34,282 nt of DNA from NCBI GenBank assembly GCA_021780115.1, contig JAJXZI010000269.1:1-34282 (forward strand), written 5' to 3'. Below, one piece after another: positions 14,947 to 22,462 of the stretch (position 1 is its first letter; every line of letters starts with the position of its first letter). This DNA is from a bacterium. GTDB taxonomy: Bacteria; Verrucomicrobiota; Verrucomicrobiia; Limisphaerales; JAJXZI01. The translations under genes were made by a program, and so were the position numbers. The notes under the pieces were generated by a model. It was not told the origin of the DNA. It made no database searches and was given only the letters and a program-made list of their open reading frames with translations.

Positions 14947-15768
14947 GTGAACTGGCCGACCGACCGACATTTCTTCCTGTGCGCCGTGATGGTGTACGGC
15001 GTGAGCACGCTGTACTCGGTCTTTCTTTGGCGCAAGGGATTCCGGCAGCACGAGTGGACCAGTTACCTGCTGCTGCTGGCGGCCTTCCTGTTTCATACCG
15101 TGGCCATGCTGGAGCGCGGCTTCCTTCTGCACACCTGCCCGCTCCACAATCTCTACGAGGCCACCGCGTTCGTGGGGTGGACCATCGTGGCCGCTTACCT
15201 GGTGTTCGGATTGTGGCCTCGGCTGCGGTTTTGGAGCGCGTTCGCGTCGCCGGTGCTCTTCGCGATGGGGGTGTTCGCACTGATGCCCGGACTGGACGCG
15301 CCGCATGGGCACCAACCGGACTTCACCGGCGGCCTGCCCAGCCTCCACGCTTCGCTCATCCTGCTGGCTTACGGCGCGTTCGGCCTCGCCTCGGTGTCCG
15401 CCGTCATGTACCTTACGCAGGAGCACGATCTCAAGTTTCACAAGCTGCGCGCGATCACCGCCTTGCTGCCGCCGATCCAACGACTGGAATTGATCACCAA
15501 TCGCCTGGTGTTCGCGGGCTTCGTGCTGCTGACGGTGGGACTGGCCCTCGGCGGACGCATCCCGCGGCCGGAGGGCGTGGTCTATATCAAAGACCCGAAG
15601 GTGCTCTGGTCGGCGGCGCTGTGGCTGCTGTACCTGGCGCTGCTGGTAACACGGTGGCGCTTTGCCTGGCTGGGCCGGCGGTTCGCGTGCGGCACCATCG
15701 GCGCCTTCGCCTTCGTGCTGCTGACCTTCTGGGGGTTCAACCTGCTCTCTCCCATCCACAGCCGGTGA
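14947..15768 (+). CDS. hemX: HemX/CcsA-type cytochrome c assembly-like membrane protein
   Basis: A 273-residue, strongly hydrophobic protein with about eight membrane helices. It contains CPLHNLYEATAFVGWTIVAA, then LPSLHASLILLAYGAFGLAS, the conserved His-containing helices of the CcsA/HemX family. The WGxxWxWD haem motif of true CcsA is not present, and the gene is directly upstream of hemA and hemC, which favours HemX, a protein linked to control of glutamyl-tRNA reductase level. The start is GTG at 14947; the frame has no better start. It is probably an integral membrane protein. Confidence 0.8.
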   Translation: MNWPTDRHFFLCAVMVYGVSTLYSVFLWRKGFRQHEWTSYLLLLAAFLFHTVAMLERGFLLHTCPLHNLYEATAFVGWTIVAAYLVFGLWPRLRFWSAFASPVLFAMGVFALMPGLDAPHGHQPDFTGGLPSLHASLILLAYGAFGLASVSAVMYLTQEHDLKFHKLRAITALLPPIQRLELITNRLVFAGFVLLTVGLALGGRIPRPEGVVYIKDPKVLWSAALWLLYLALLVTRWRFAWLGRRFACGTIGAFAFVLLTFWGFNLLSPIHSR

Positions 15769-15906
15769 AAGCGGTCGCGTTGTGAAAGCGTCAAATCGTT
15801 ACCGTGCCGGCGCCGCGCCATCAGCGCCGGCGCGCGGACGGCACCGGGCGGCTGAACCCTCCGGGCCGGTGATCTCCACCTTTGTGACCGTCCGCCTGGG
15901 GTGACC

Positions 15907-16980
15907 ATGTCCATCGTCGTCATCGGCCTGAGCCACCGCTCCGCGCCCGTGGAATTGCGGGAGCGGTTCGCCTTTGCCGAGGACCGGATTCCCGGGGCAC
16001 TGGCGGGGCTGCGCGCGGCCGGCCTCGCCGAGGAGGCGGTGATTTTGTCCACCTGCAACCGCGTCGAGCTTTACGTGGCCACGAGCCAGGACGCCCCGCA
16101 GGCGTTCAGCGGGTTGAGCCAGTTCCTGGTGGACTGCCACGCCTACCGCGGCCCGCTCAACGACGAGCTGTACACCTTTGCCGAGCCGCGGAGCGTCGAG
16201 CACCTGTTCCGCGTGGCCTGCGGCCTGGACTCGATGTTACTGGGCGAAACCGAAATCCTGGGGCAGCTCAAAAAGGCTTACGATCTGGCGTTGAAAAGCG
16301 GCCACACCGGCGGCCGGTTGAACAAGGCCTTTCAGCGCGCCTTCAACGTCGCCAAACAAATCCGCACGGAGACGAACATCCAGCGCGGCAGCGTCTCCGT
16401 GGCCTCGGCCGCCGTGGAACTGGCGCAGCGGATCTTCAGCGCGCTCGACGGCCGGCACGTGCTGGTGATCGGCGCGGGCGACACCAGCGAGAAGACCGCC
16501 CGCGCCTTGTTGAGTCGGGGCGCGCGGGGCCTCGTCGTCACCAACCGTTCCTTCGAGCGCGCCCAGGCGCTGGCGGCCGAGTTGGGCGGGCGGGCGGTGC
16601 CGTTCGAGGACTGGGGCCAGCAGTGCGAGCCGATTGACATTGTCATCAGCAGCACCGCCGCGCCACACTGCATCCTGGACCGCGCCCGCCTCGCGCCGCT
16701 CATGAAGCTCCGGCGCAACCGCCCGCTCCTCTTGATCGACATCGCCGTGCCGCGCGACATCGATCCGGATGTCAACTTCCTGGAAAACGTTTACCTCTAC
16801 AACATCGACGATCTCCAGACCATCGCCGACGACTCTCTGCGCCAGCGCCAGGAAGAGATCGCCCGCTGCGAGGCGATCATCGCGGAGAAAACCAGGGCGT
16901 TGCTCGGCCCGCCCGCGCCGCCGCCTTCCCGCCTCCGGCCGGCCTTGCGCTCGGTCGCGGCCGAACCCTTCCCGACCTGA
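15907..16980 (+). CDS. hemA: Glutamyl-tRNA reductase
   Basis: HemA reduces glutamyl-tRNA to glutamate-1-semialdehyde, the first step of tetrapyrrole synthesis by the C5 route. The protein begins MSIVVIGLSHRSAPVELRER and has the catalytic Cys50 in STCNRVELY, GLDSMLLGETEILGQLK, and the NADPH-binding segment VLVIGAGDTSEKTARALLSR. I chose the ATG at 15907 because GGGGTG lies just upstream and it places the catalytic cysteine at position 50; a GTG six bases earlier is in frame. At 357 residues it is shorter than the usual 400-430: the C-terminal dimerisation helices are cut after EIARCEAIIAEKTRALL and replaced by a proline-rich tail. It overlaps hemC by one base (TGATG). Confidence 0.93.
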   Translation: MSIVVIGLSHRSAPVELRERFAFAEDRIPGALAGLRAAGLAEEAVILSTCNRVELYVATSQDAPQAFSGLSQFLVDCHAYRGPLNDELYTFAEPRSVEHLFRVACGLDSMLLGETEILGQLKKAYDLALKSGHTGGRLNKAFQRAFNVAKQIRTETNIQRGSVSVASAAVELAQRIFSALDGRHVLVIGAGDTSEKTARALLSRGARGLVVTNRSFERAQALAAELGGRAVPFEDWGQQCEPIDIVISSTAAPHCILDRARLAPLMKLRRNRPLLLIDIAVPRDIDPDVNFLENVYLYNIDDLQTIADDSLRQRQEEIARCEAIIAEKTRALLGPPAPPPSRLRPALRSVAAEPFPT

Positions 16981-17993
16981 TGCTCGACCCGACACGCCCC
17001 ATCCTCATCGCCACCCGCGGCAGCGCTCTCGCGCTGGCCCAGGCCAACGCCGTCATTGCCCAGTGCCGCGGGGCGTTTCCCAAGCTCCACTTCGAGCTGA
17101 AGATCATCAAAACCACCGGGGACAAACGGCAGACCGCTTCGCTGGCGCAGACCAACGCCGCTCTGCCGAAAGGCCTGTTCACCAAGGAACTGGAACTGGC
17201 GTTGCTGAAACACCGCGCTGACTTGGCGGTCCACAGCCTGAAGGACTTGCCCACCGACCTGCCGACCGGGCTGAAGCTCGGCGCCGTCGGCCAGCGCGCG
17301 GACGTCCGCGACGTGCTGATCTACCGCGACGCCGAGTTCCTGAAGCAGGCGCCCTCGGCCGACTGGACTGCGGACCGGGCCGGGCGCCGCGGATTCGAGC
17401 CGCACCTCATGCTCGCCGACCTGCCGGCGGGCGCGACCATCGCGACCAGCAGCACGCGGCGCAAAGCGCAGTTGCTCGATCAGCGGCCCGATCTGAAAGT
17501 CGTCGAGATTCGCGGCAACGTCGCCACCCGGCTGCAAAAGCTGGCGGAGCGCGCCGAACTCGACGCCACCGTGCTCGCGCTGGCCGGAATCAGCCGGCTC
17601 AACTTCCGCATCACCCCGGCGGGCCGGCTCGAAGGCAACGCGGTGCCGGACGGCCTGCTGGCGGTCGTACTCCCACCGGAGATTATGCTGCCGTGCGTGG
17701 GCCAGGGCGCCGTCGGCATTGAGATTCGCGCCCAAGACGAGCGGATGGAGGCCGTTTGCGTGGAGTTGAACCACTTTCCCACGCACCAATGCGTCCTGGC
17801 CGAGCGCGCGTTCCTCCACGAAATGGGGGGCGGCTGCCAAAGTCCCGTCGCGGCGCTCGCGGAAATCGTCGGTGACCAACTCCGGATGCGCGCGGTGTCC
17901 TACCGCGGCGCGGAACCCAGACGGGCCGAGGGCAAACGGCCCGTCCCGGAAGCGATCGACCTGGGCCGGCAACTGGCGGCGGAGTTGAAGTAG
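16980..17993 (+). CDS. hemC: Hydroxymethylbilane synthase (porphobilinogen deaminase)
   Basis: HemC joins four porphobilinogen molecules into hydroxymethylbilane. Visible motifs are IATRGSALALAQA at the start, IIKTTGDKRQTA, DLAVHSLKDLPT, ATSSTRRKAQL, VEIRGNVATRL and the cofactor-binding Cys286 in MGGGCQSPVAA. The length of 337 exceeds the usual 310 because of an extra segment at about 122-147 (DWTADRAGRRGFEPHLML). The one-base overlap with hemA implies coupled translation. The gene converges on obg, with 18 bases between the stops. Confidence 0.94.
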   Translation: MLDPTRPILIATRGSALALAQANAVIAQCRGAFPKLHFELKIIKTTGDKRQTASLAQTNAALPKGLFTKELELALLKHRADLAVHSLKDLPTDLPTGLKLGAVGQRADVRDVLIYRDAEFLKQAPSADWTADRAGRRGFEPHLMLADLPAGATIATSSTRRKAQLLDQRPDLKVVEIRGNVATRLQKLAERAELDATVLALAGISRLNFRITPAGRLEGNAVPDGLLAVVLPPEIMLPCVGQGAVGIEIRAQDERMEAVCVELNHFPTHQCVLAERAFLHEMGGGCQSPVAALAEIVGDQLRMRAVSYRGAEPRRAEGKRPVPEAIDLGRQLAAELK

Positions 17994-18011
17994 CGGGTGG
18001 AACGGCCGGTT

Positions 18012-19187
18012 CTATGCGGCCGTCGCCTCGTCCACGGCTTGGCGAATGGTGCTCCGGAACTTCTCGACGCCTTCGCCGAACGCGGCCGAGATCGGCAGGA
18101 CCGGCGTCTTCGGCACGCGACGCTTGAACCGGCGCAGGTTCGCCTCGGCGATCGGCTCATCCATTTTGTTCGCGACGACCAGCCGCGGCCGGTCCAGCAG
18201 TTTCGAATCGTAGAGTTCAAGTTCGCTTAGAAGTTGCTGGTGGTCGTCCCAGGGTGCGCGGCCATCGGCGCCGGCCATGTCGAGGAGCAGGACCAGGATT
18301 TTGCATCGCTCGATGTGCCGCAAAAAGGCGTGGCCCAGGCCGACGTTGCGGTGGGCGCCTTCGATCAACCCCGGCACGTCGCACACCGTGAGGCGGTGAA
18401 AGTCGGCATACTCGACGATGCCGATCTGCGGATGCAGCGTGGTAAACGGATACGGCGCGATCTTGGGCCGGGCGCGGGAGATGGCGGTGAGCAGCGTGGA
18501 CTTGCCGGCGTTCGGGTAGCCGACCAGGCCGACCTCCGCCATGAGGCGCAACTCCAGCCGGAAGTCGCCTTCGCCGCCGGGTTCACCCGGCTGCGCGAAG
18601 CGCGGCGTTTGCCGGCGCGCGGTGGCAAAATTGCGATTGCCCAGACCGCCGCGGCCACCTTTGCAGAGCACGAATTGCTGGCCGTGCTGCGTGAGATCGG
18701 CGATCAATTCGCCGTGCGGACGCGGCACGTCCGCCGCAGTGTCGTCGGCCGGTTCGGCGGACAAATCAATTTCCACCGCCTGGCCGCCGCGCGCGGAACG
18801 GATGACCGGTCGGCGTGCGCCGCTGGCCGACAGGGCGGGCCGCGAGTCAGTGGCGGCGTCCACCGCTTCCACCGCGGCCCCCCGGTGTTCCGCCAGCTTC
18901 CACACGAGCGTGCCGCAGGGAACCTTGACAACCAAGTCCCGGCCCGCCGCGCCGTCCATGCCCTTGCCCAAGCCGTGTCCGCCGTTCGGCGCCAGCAGGC
19001 GCGGGTTGTAATACTGGGCGATGAGGTTGTTAAGGTCGTGGTCGGCCTGGAGGACGACGTTGGCGCCGCGTCCGCCGTTGCCGCCGCTGGGACCGCCCTT
19101 GGGAATAAACTTCTCGCGGTGAAAGGCGACGCAACCGCGTCCGCCGTGGCCGGCGCGGGCAAAGATGGCTATTTCGTCGATGAACAT
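18012..19187 (-). CDS. obg: GTPase Obg
   Basis: Obg is a ribosome-associated GTPase needed for large-subunit assembly and growth control. The glycine-rich Obg fold runs from residue 1 ([20 protein letters not shown]) to about 215, and the G domain follows with the P-loop GYPNAGKST (223-231), [17 protein letters not shown] and SAA. There is no C-terminal OCT domain. The start is chosen at the conserved MFIDE; longer frames add nonsense sequence. An additional segment of about 58 residues (100-157), rich in Ala and Asp, is inserted in the Obg fold. The gene follows rplU-rpmA, but a terminator lies between. Confidence 0.93.
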   Translation of the reverse strand: MFIDEIAIFARAGHGGRGCVAFHREKFIPKGGPSGGNGGRGANVVLQADHDLNNLIAQYYNPRLLAPNGGHGLGKGMDGAAGRDLVVKVPCGTLVWKLAEHRGAAVEAVDAATDSRPALSASGARRPVIRSARGGQAVEIDLSAEPADDTAADVPRPHGELIADLTQHGQQFVLCKGGRGGLGNRNFATARRQTPRFAQPGEPGGEGDFRLELRLMAEVGLVGYPNAGKSTLLTAISRARPKIAPYPFTTLHPQIGIVEYADFHRLTVCDVPGLIEGAHRNVGLGHAFLRHIERCKILVLLLDMAGADGRAPWDDHQQLLSELELYDSKLLDRPRLVVANKMDEPIAEANLRRFKRRVPKTPVLPISAAFGEGVEKFRSTIRQAVDEATAA

Positions 19188-19248
19188 CGCAGCCGCTGGG
19201 ACGCGGGAGTACCGACGCGTTCGATCCGCTCTCCCGCAACGCCGCTTG

Positions 19249-19281
19249 AAACAAAAAACGGCGAGGCCCGCGACCTCGCCG
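19249..19281 (-). terminator. Rho-independent terminator of rplU-rpmA
   Basis: The stem CGGCGAGG/CCTCGCCG (19259-19281) with a seven-base loop is followed on the minus strand by TTTTTTGTTT (19249-19258). It lies between the rpmA stop and the obg start, so obg is either expressed by readthrough or from its own promoter. Confidence 0.85.
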
Positions 19282-19303
19282 CAAAAGGGGCCTCGGGGCC
19301 GGC

Positions 19304-19609
19304 TCAGTTGTCTGCCGCCGCGGCGACGACCTCGGAGGGTGGCGGCGAAGCCGTGGTGGTCGCCGTCTCCGTGACGATGTTGACGCGGCGGCCCTGTTGG
19401 TCGAACTTCACCTTGCCGTGGGCCAGCGCGAACAGGGTCCAGTCGCGGCCGGTGCCGACGTTCTTGCCGGCGACCCATCGGCTCCCGCGCTGGCGGATGA
19501 TGATGCTGCCGGCGGTCACCTGCTCACCGCCATAGGCCTTGACGCCGAGCCGCTTGCTGACGCTGTCGCGGCCGTTGCGAACGCTGCCTTGACCTTTCTT
19601 GTGTGCCAT
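19304..19609 (-). CDS. rpmA: 50S ribosomal protein L27
   Basis: L27 reaches the peptidyl transferase centre of the large ribosomal subunit. The sequence [40 protein letters not shown] and [19 protein letters not shown] is diagnostic. At 101 residues it is slightly longer than the usual 85-90, with an Ala/Thr/Pro-rich C-terminal extension. The N-terminus has no cleavable leader of the Firmicutes type. It follows rplU by 34 bases and ends before a terminator. Confidence 0.97.
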   Translation of the reverse strand: MAHKKGQGSVRNGRDSVSKRLGVKAYGGEQVTAGSIIIRQRGSRWVAGKNVGTGRDWTLFALAHGKVKFDQQGRRVNIVTETATTTASPPPSEVVAAAADN

Positions 19610-19643
19610 AAAAGTGGAGTGGGGGTGTCCGGACCTTCGCCGG

Positions 19644-20024
19644 TCACGACGCGGAGGGCGCTGTCTCGGCGGCCGGGGCCGGGGCCGGCGTGGAGGCCGG
19701 TTCCGAACCGGGGCCGAATTTGATTTCCTTGATCTTCACCACCGTCAGCTCCTGCCGGTGGCCCACCTTGCGGTGGTAGCCTTCGCGCCGGCGCATCTTG
19801 AAAGCGATGAGCTTGGGTCCGCGCTTGTGCTCGACGACGTCGGCCACGACGCTGGCGCCGGTCACGGTGGGCGCACCCACGCGAACCTGGCCCTCGTGGT
19901 TGAGCAGAAGCACCCGGTCAAAGGTGACCGGCTGCCCGGCTTCCACTTCCAAGCGCTCGATTTCCAGCGTATCGCCAGCGCTGACGCGATACTGTTTGCT
20001 GCCAGTTTCTAAAACGGCGTACAT
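19644..20024 (-). CDS. rplU: 50S ribosomal protein L21
   Basis: L21 binds 23S rRNA next to L20. The protein starts [20 protein letters not shown] and has [20 protein letters not shown] and the basic end [20 protein letters not shown], which mark the family. A tail rich in Pro, Ala and Thr after position 105 brings it to 126 residues, against about 103 usually. It is the first gene of the rplU-rpmA unit, preceded by a good promoter. Confidence 0.97.
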   Translation of the reverse strand: MYAVLETGSKQYRVSAGDTLEIERLEVEAGQPVTFDRVLLLNHEGQVRVGAPTVTGASVVADVVEHKRGPKLIAFKMRRREGYHRKVGHRQELTVVKIKEIKFGPGSEPASTPAPAPAAETAPSAS

Positions 20025-20046
20025 AATTCCCCGTCAAAGGGGCCGA

Positions 20047-20076
20047 AATATCAGCAGAAAGCCGGCGCGGTGTCAA
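20047..20076 (-). promoter_or_regulatory. Sigma-70-type promoter of rplU-rpmA
   Basis: On the minus strand a perfect -35 box TTGACA (20071-20076) is followed after 18 bases by GATATT (20047-20052), four of six bases of the -10 consensus; TGATAT with 17 bases is an alternative phase. It lies 23 bases before the rplU start. Confidence 0.6.
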
Positions 20077-20183
20077 ATCCTCATTTTCTGGCCCGCGGCT
20101 GATTTCCAGTTGCATTCGCCGACGCGGCAGTTTATTCGTTGCCGCCGAACAGGCAGACAACACCTTCAACCCGAACAGAACCT

Positions 20184-21215
20184 ATGGCACAGAATTGCTA
20201 CCATCCCAGCATCGAAGGCGCGCAGCACGGCGCGAAGAGCCTCGCGGAATTCCTGGACTACGCCCAGGCCTCCGGCGCCACGGGCGCGCAGCCGTCCAAT
20301 TTCATGCTCCAGGACGGCAAGAAGTTCAAGACCGCCCGGGAAATCAAGGACACGTTCGCCCAACGCGGGCTGAGTCTCGACGGTATCTCCTGCCACTGTC
20401 CCTTCTGGGTCCACACCACGGCTTGGACGGGCAGCCCGACCATCCGGCCGTTCACGCCCGCCGAGGTCGCCGCGAAATCGCCCGCCGCCATCGAGGAGTG
20501 GGCGGAGAAATACCTGCTCAAGCTGATGGATCTGGCCGTGGAACTCAACGTGAAGATCCTGCCTATGTTCTGGGGCGTGGCCTTCGGTTGGGAACTGGCC
20601 ACCGGCTACCCGTGGGGCTTTTGGAAGGGCGGCGATTATGACCTGCTCCAGCAGGGCCAGGAGCGGTTTGTGAAGAAGACAGCGAAGTTGCGCAAGCACG
20701 CGAACCAACTCGGCCTTTACCTCGGTCACGAGATCCATCCCGGCACCGCGGCCATGTGCGCCGATGACTTCAATCTGCTGGTGAAGATCTGCGACGGGGA
20801 CAAATGCCTCGCGGTCAACGCCGACCCGTCGCACTGCTGGGAAGGCGAGGACTGGGAAACGCGCTTCCGCAAAGTGGGCGAACGCATCTACGCCTGCCAT
20901 GTGAAGAACTTCGTCATCCGCCCGGGCGTGCCGCTGCGTTTCATGGCGCCGAACTGGCCGGAGCGCGCGATGCAGTTCGTCGATATCCCCAGCGGCGACC
21001 TGAACATGACGCGCTACGTCGAGTGCCTGATCCACCTCGGCTACCCGCAGCGTTACTGCCAGGTGATGGGCACCAAGACCGCACCGCTGATCGTCGAGGC
21101 CGAAAGCGCCTACCGCGATCTGGATGCCACGAGCGCCAACGGCATCGCCTACGTGCGCGATCACCTCTGCTTCCCGCTGGCCGCGGGATCATTCGAGGAC
21201 GGCATGGGCGCGTAG
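20184..21215 (+). CDS. Sugar phosphate isomerase/epimerase-like TIM-barrel protein
   Basis: A 343-residue protein of the xylose-isomerase-like TIM-barrel type. Visible segments are SLAEFLDYAQASGATGAQPS, LDGISCHCPFWVHTTAW, ELNVKILPMFWGVAFGWELA, LGLYLGHEIHPGTAAM, LAVNADPSHCWEGEDWETRF and IYACHVKNFVI. The acidic and histidine residues in GHEIHP, NADPSH and CHVKN fit the metal site of the family. The start at the ATG of MAQNCYHPS is preferred over one 45 bases earlier because family members begin at this point. No signal peptide. The substrate cannot be told; such enzymes act on sugars or inositols. A terminator follows. Confidence 0.82.
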   Translation: MAQNCYHPSIEGAQHGAKSLAEFLDYAQASGATGAQPSNFMLQDGKKFKTAREIKDTFAQRGLSLDGISCHCPFWVHTTAWTGSPTIRPFTPAEVAAKSPAAIEEWAEKYLLKLMDLAVELNVKILPMFWGVAFGWELATGYPWGFWKGGDYDLLQQGQERFVKKTAKLRKHANQLGLYLGHEIHPGTAAMCADDFNLLVKICDGDKCLAVNADPSHCWEGEDWETRFRKVGERIYACHVKNFVIRPGVPLRFMAPNWPERAMQFVDIPSGDLNMTRYVECLIHLGYPQRYCQVMGTKTAPLIVEAESAYRDLDATSANGIAYVRDHLCFPLAAGSFEDGMGA

Positions 21216-21243
21216 GCAAGGCGCGTCACCGATCATCCGGCCA

Positions 21244-21272
21244 GGGCACGGGCGACCGTGCCCTTCTTATTT
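21244..21272 (+). terminator. Rho-independent terminator after the isomerase gene
   Basis: GGGCACGG (21244-21251), loop GCGA, CCGTGCCC (21256-21263), then TTCTTATTT. An uninterrupted eight-base-pair stem with a T-rich tail, 28 bases after the stop codon. Confidence 0.8.
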
Positions 21273-21451
21273 GGGCGCGCACGCCACAGGACCGACTGAC
21301 CCGGCGAAGCGTCGTCAAGCCTGCCACCGTCGGCGTCCCTCCGGCCCCAGTAAGGGACGACGTCGGTTCGGTGGGTTGCCTCGCAGACAGAGCCTTCACG
21401 GTACCCGCGCGGACGGTGGCCATGCGGCCGCGCCTTTTTCAAAATCCGGGC

Positions 21452-21480
21452 TTGACACTTAAGTTGAATCTGGTTAAAAA
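21452..21480 (+). promoter_or_regulatory. Promoter of the PEP-CTERM gene, short leader
   Basis: A perfect -35 TTGACA (21452-21457), a 17-base spacer and TAAAAA (21475-21480; four of six bases of the consensus). The ATG at 21492 lies 12 bases after the -10 box, so the leader would be only about five bases and has no ribosome binding site, implying almost leaderless translation. Between the preceding terminator and this promoter I see nothing else. Confidence 0.5.
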
Positions 21481-21491
21481 CGCTCCAGCAT

Positions 21492-22253
21492 ATGCAACGG
21501 AGCATCAGAAGCGGATTTTTCCTCGGGCTTGTGTTCGTTTTCGGCAGCTTGGCCAGTGCGCGGGCCGTTGACCAACAATCCTACTATTTCCTCGGTAGTT
21601 CGGCGACATCGTGGGTGTCCTACGTCGTGAGCCAGTTGCCCGTGATGAACCGGACTTCACCCGGCAGCATCGCGGACAACCCTCTGCCAGGACCGAGCTT
21701 CGCCCGGTCGCAGGATGCGGCGGGGACTTTCCAGGGCACCCTTCAGGTCAACCAGTCGTACTCGTTTTTCTTCAATGGCATTCTGGACAGCGGCACCACG
21801 CTCCGCATGGAGTTCAGCAACCCCGGGCACACGGCCGGAATGCAATTGAGCTTGGCCAACTCGGCCACGGCGGCAGCGGACAACATCACCGTGGCCTCGC
21901 TGGGGGGCGGCTCGAAGACGTTGTGGTCCGGCAACCTGGGCGGCGCGGCGGGCGTGAACTCCTCACTCTTCGCGGCCGTCACGCTCACCATCGTTCCAGG
22001 CGGCCAGGCCAGCATCTCCGGCACGGCGTGGGATTCCACAGGCATCCTGGCCGGGCCCGGCGTGTTGGGCAGCATTTCCCTGGGGGCCGCGGCCACGCCG
22101 CTGTATGGCGCCTTTAACATCACTGCCGGCCAGGCCACCGACATCACGCAGATGGCGTGGACGTTCGTGCCGGAGCCGGGCGCTGGCGCGTTGCTCGCGC
22201 TGGGCCTGCTGGCCCTCGGCTGGCGACGGCGCGGCGCGGTCCCGCGGTGGTAG
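21492..22253 (+). CDS. PEP-CTERM exported protein
   Basis: A 253-residue secreted protein. The signal peptide covers residues 1-25 (FFLGLVFVFGSLASARA). The body is a Gly/Ser/Thr-rich beta domain (SYSFFFNGILDSGTTLRMEF, VTLTIVPGGQASISGTAWDS). The C-terminus is VPEPGAGALLALGLLALGWR followed by RR: the PEP motif, a hydrophobic helix and a basic end, the sorting signal recognised by an exosortase. Such proteins are cut and transferred to the cell envelope or exopolysaccharide. The exosortase is not in the window. Role unknown. Confidence 0.85.
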   Translation: MQRSIRSGFFLGLVFVFGSLASARAVDQQSYYFLGSSATSWVSYVVSQLPVMNRTSPGSIADNPLPGPSFARSQDAAGTFQGTLQVNQSYSFFFNGILDSGTTLRMEFSNPGHTAGMQLSLANSATAAADNITVASLGGGSKTLWSGNLGGAAGVNSSLFAAVTLTIVPGGQASISGTAWDSTGILAGPGVLGSISLGAAATPLYGAFNITAGQATDITQMAWTFVPEPGAGALLALGLLALGWRRRGAVPRW

Positions 22254-22268
22254 CCAAGTTGGGATCGT

Positions 22269-22298
22269 CCGGCCCCGCGCATGGCGCGGCCTGGCCGG
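22269..22298 (+). terminator. GC-rich hairpin after the PEP-CTERM gene
   Basis: CCGGCC-CCGCGC, loop ATG, GCGCGG-CCT-GGCCGG form a strong stem, but no T-run follows. It may be a weak terminator or an RNA-stabilising hairpin. Confidence 0.35.
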
Positions 22299-22462
22299 GG
22301 AAGCGAAAATCCCGGCGGTCGTGTGTTGGGGAAGTGCCGTCGGGAGTGGGGCCGCGCGCGGCCAGGGTCAGCCCGAGAATTCCGCGGTGGTCCGTGTGTC
22401 CAAACCGAGATTCAGCTTTTGCCTCTCAATCCGTGATTCAGACAAACCAAGCAAAGAAACCT

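Noticed and set aside
12256-15759. A 1167-codon minus-strand frame across rimO and hemX
   Set aside because: It is opposite two well-identified genes and has only low-complexity Arg/Ala/Gly/Pro sequence; only the Mut7-C gene (another frame) is real there.
18234-19535. A 433-codon plus-strand frame opposite obg and rpmA
   Set aside because: Shadow frame; obg and rpmA motifs on the minus strand are unambiguous.
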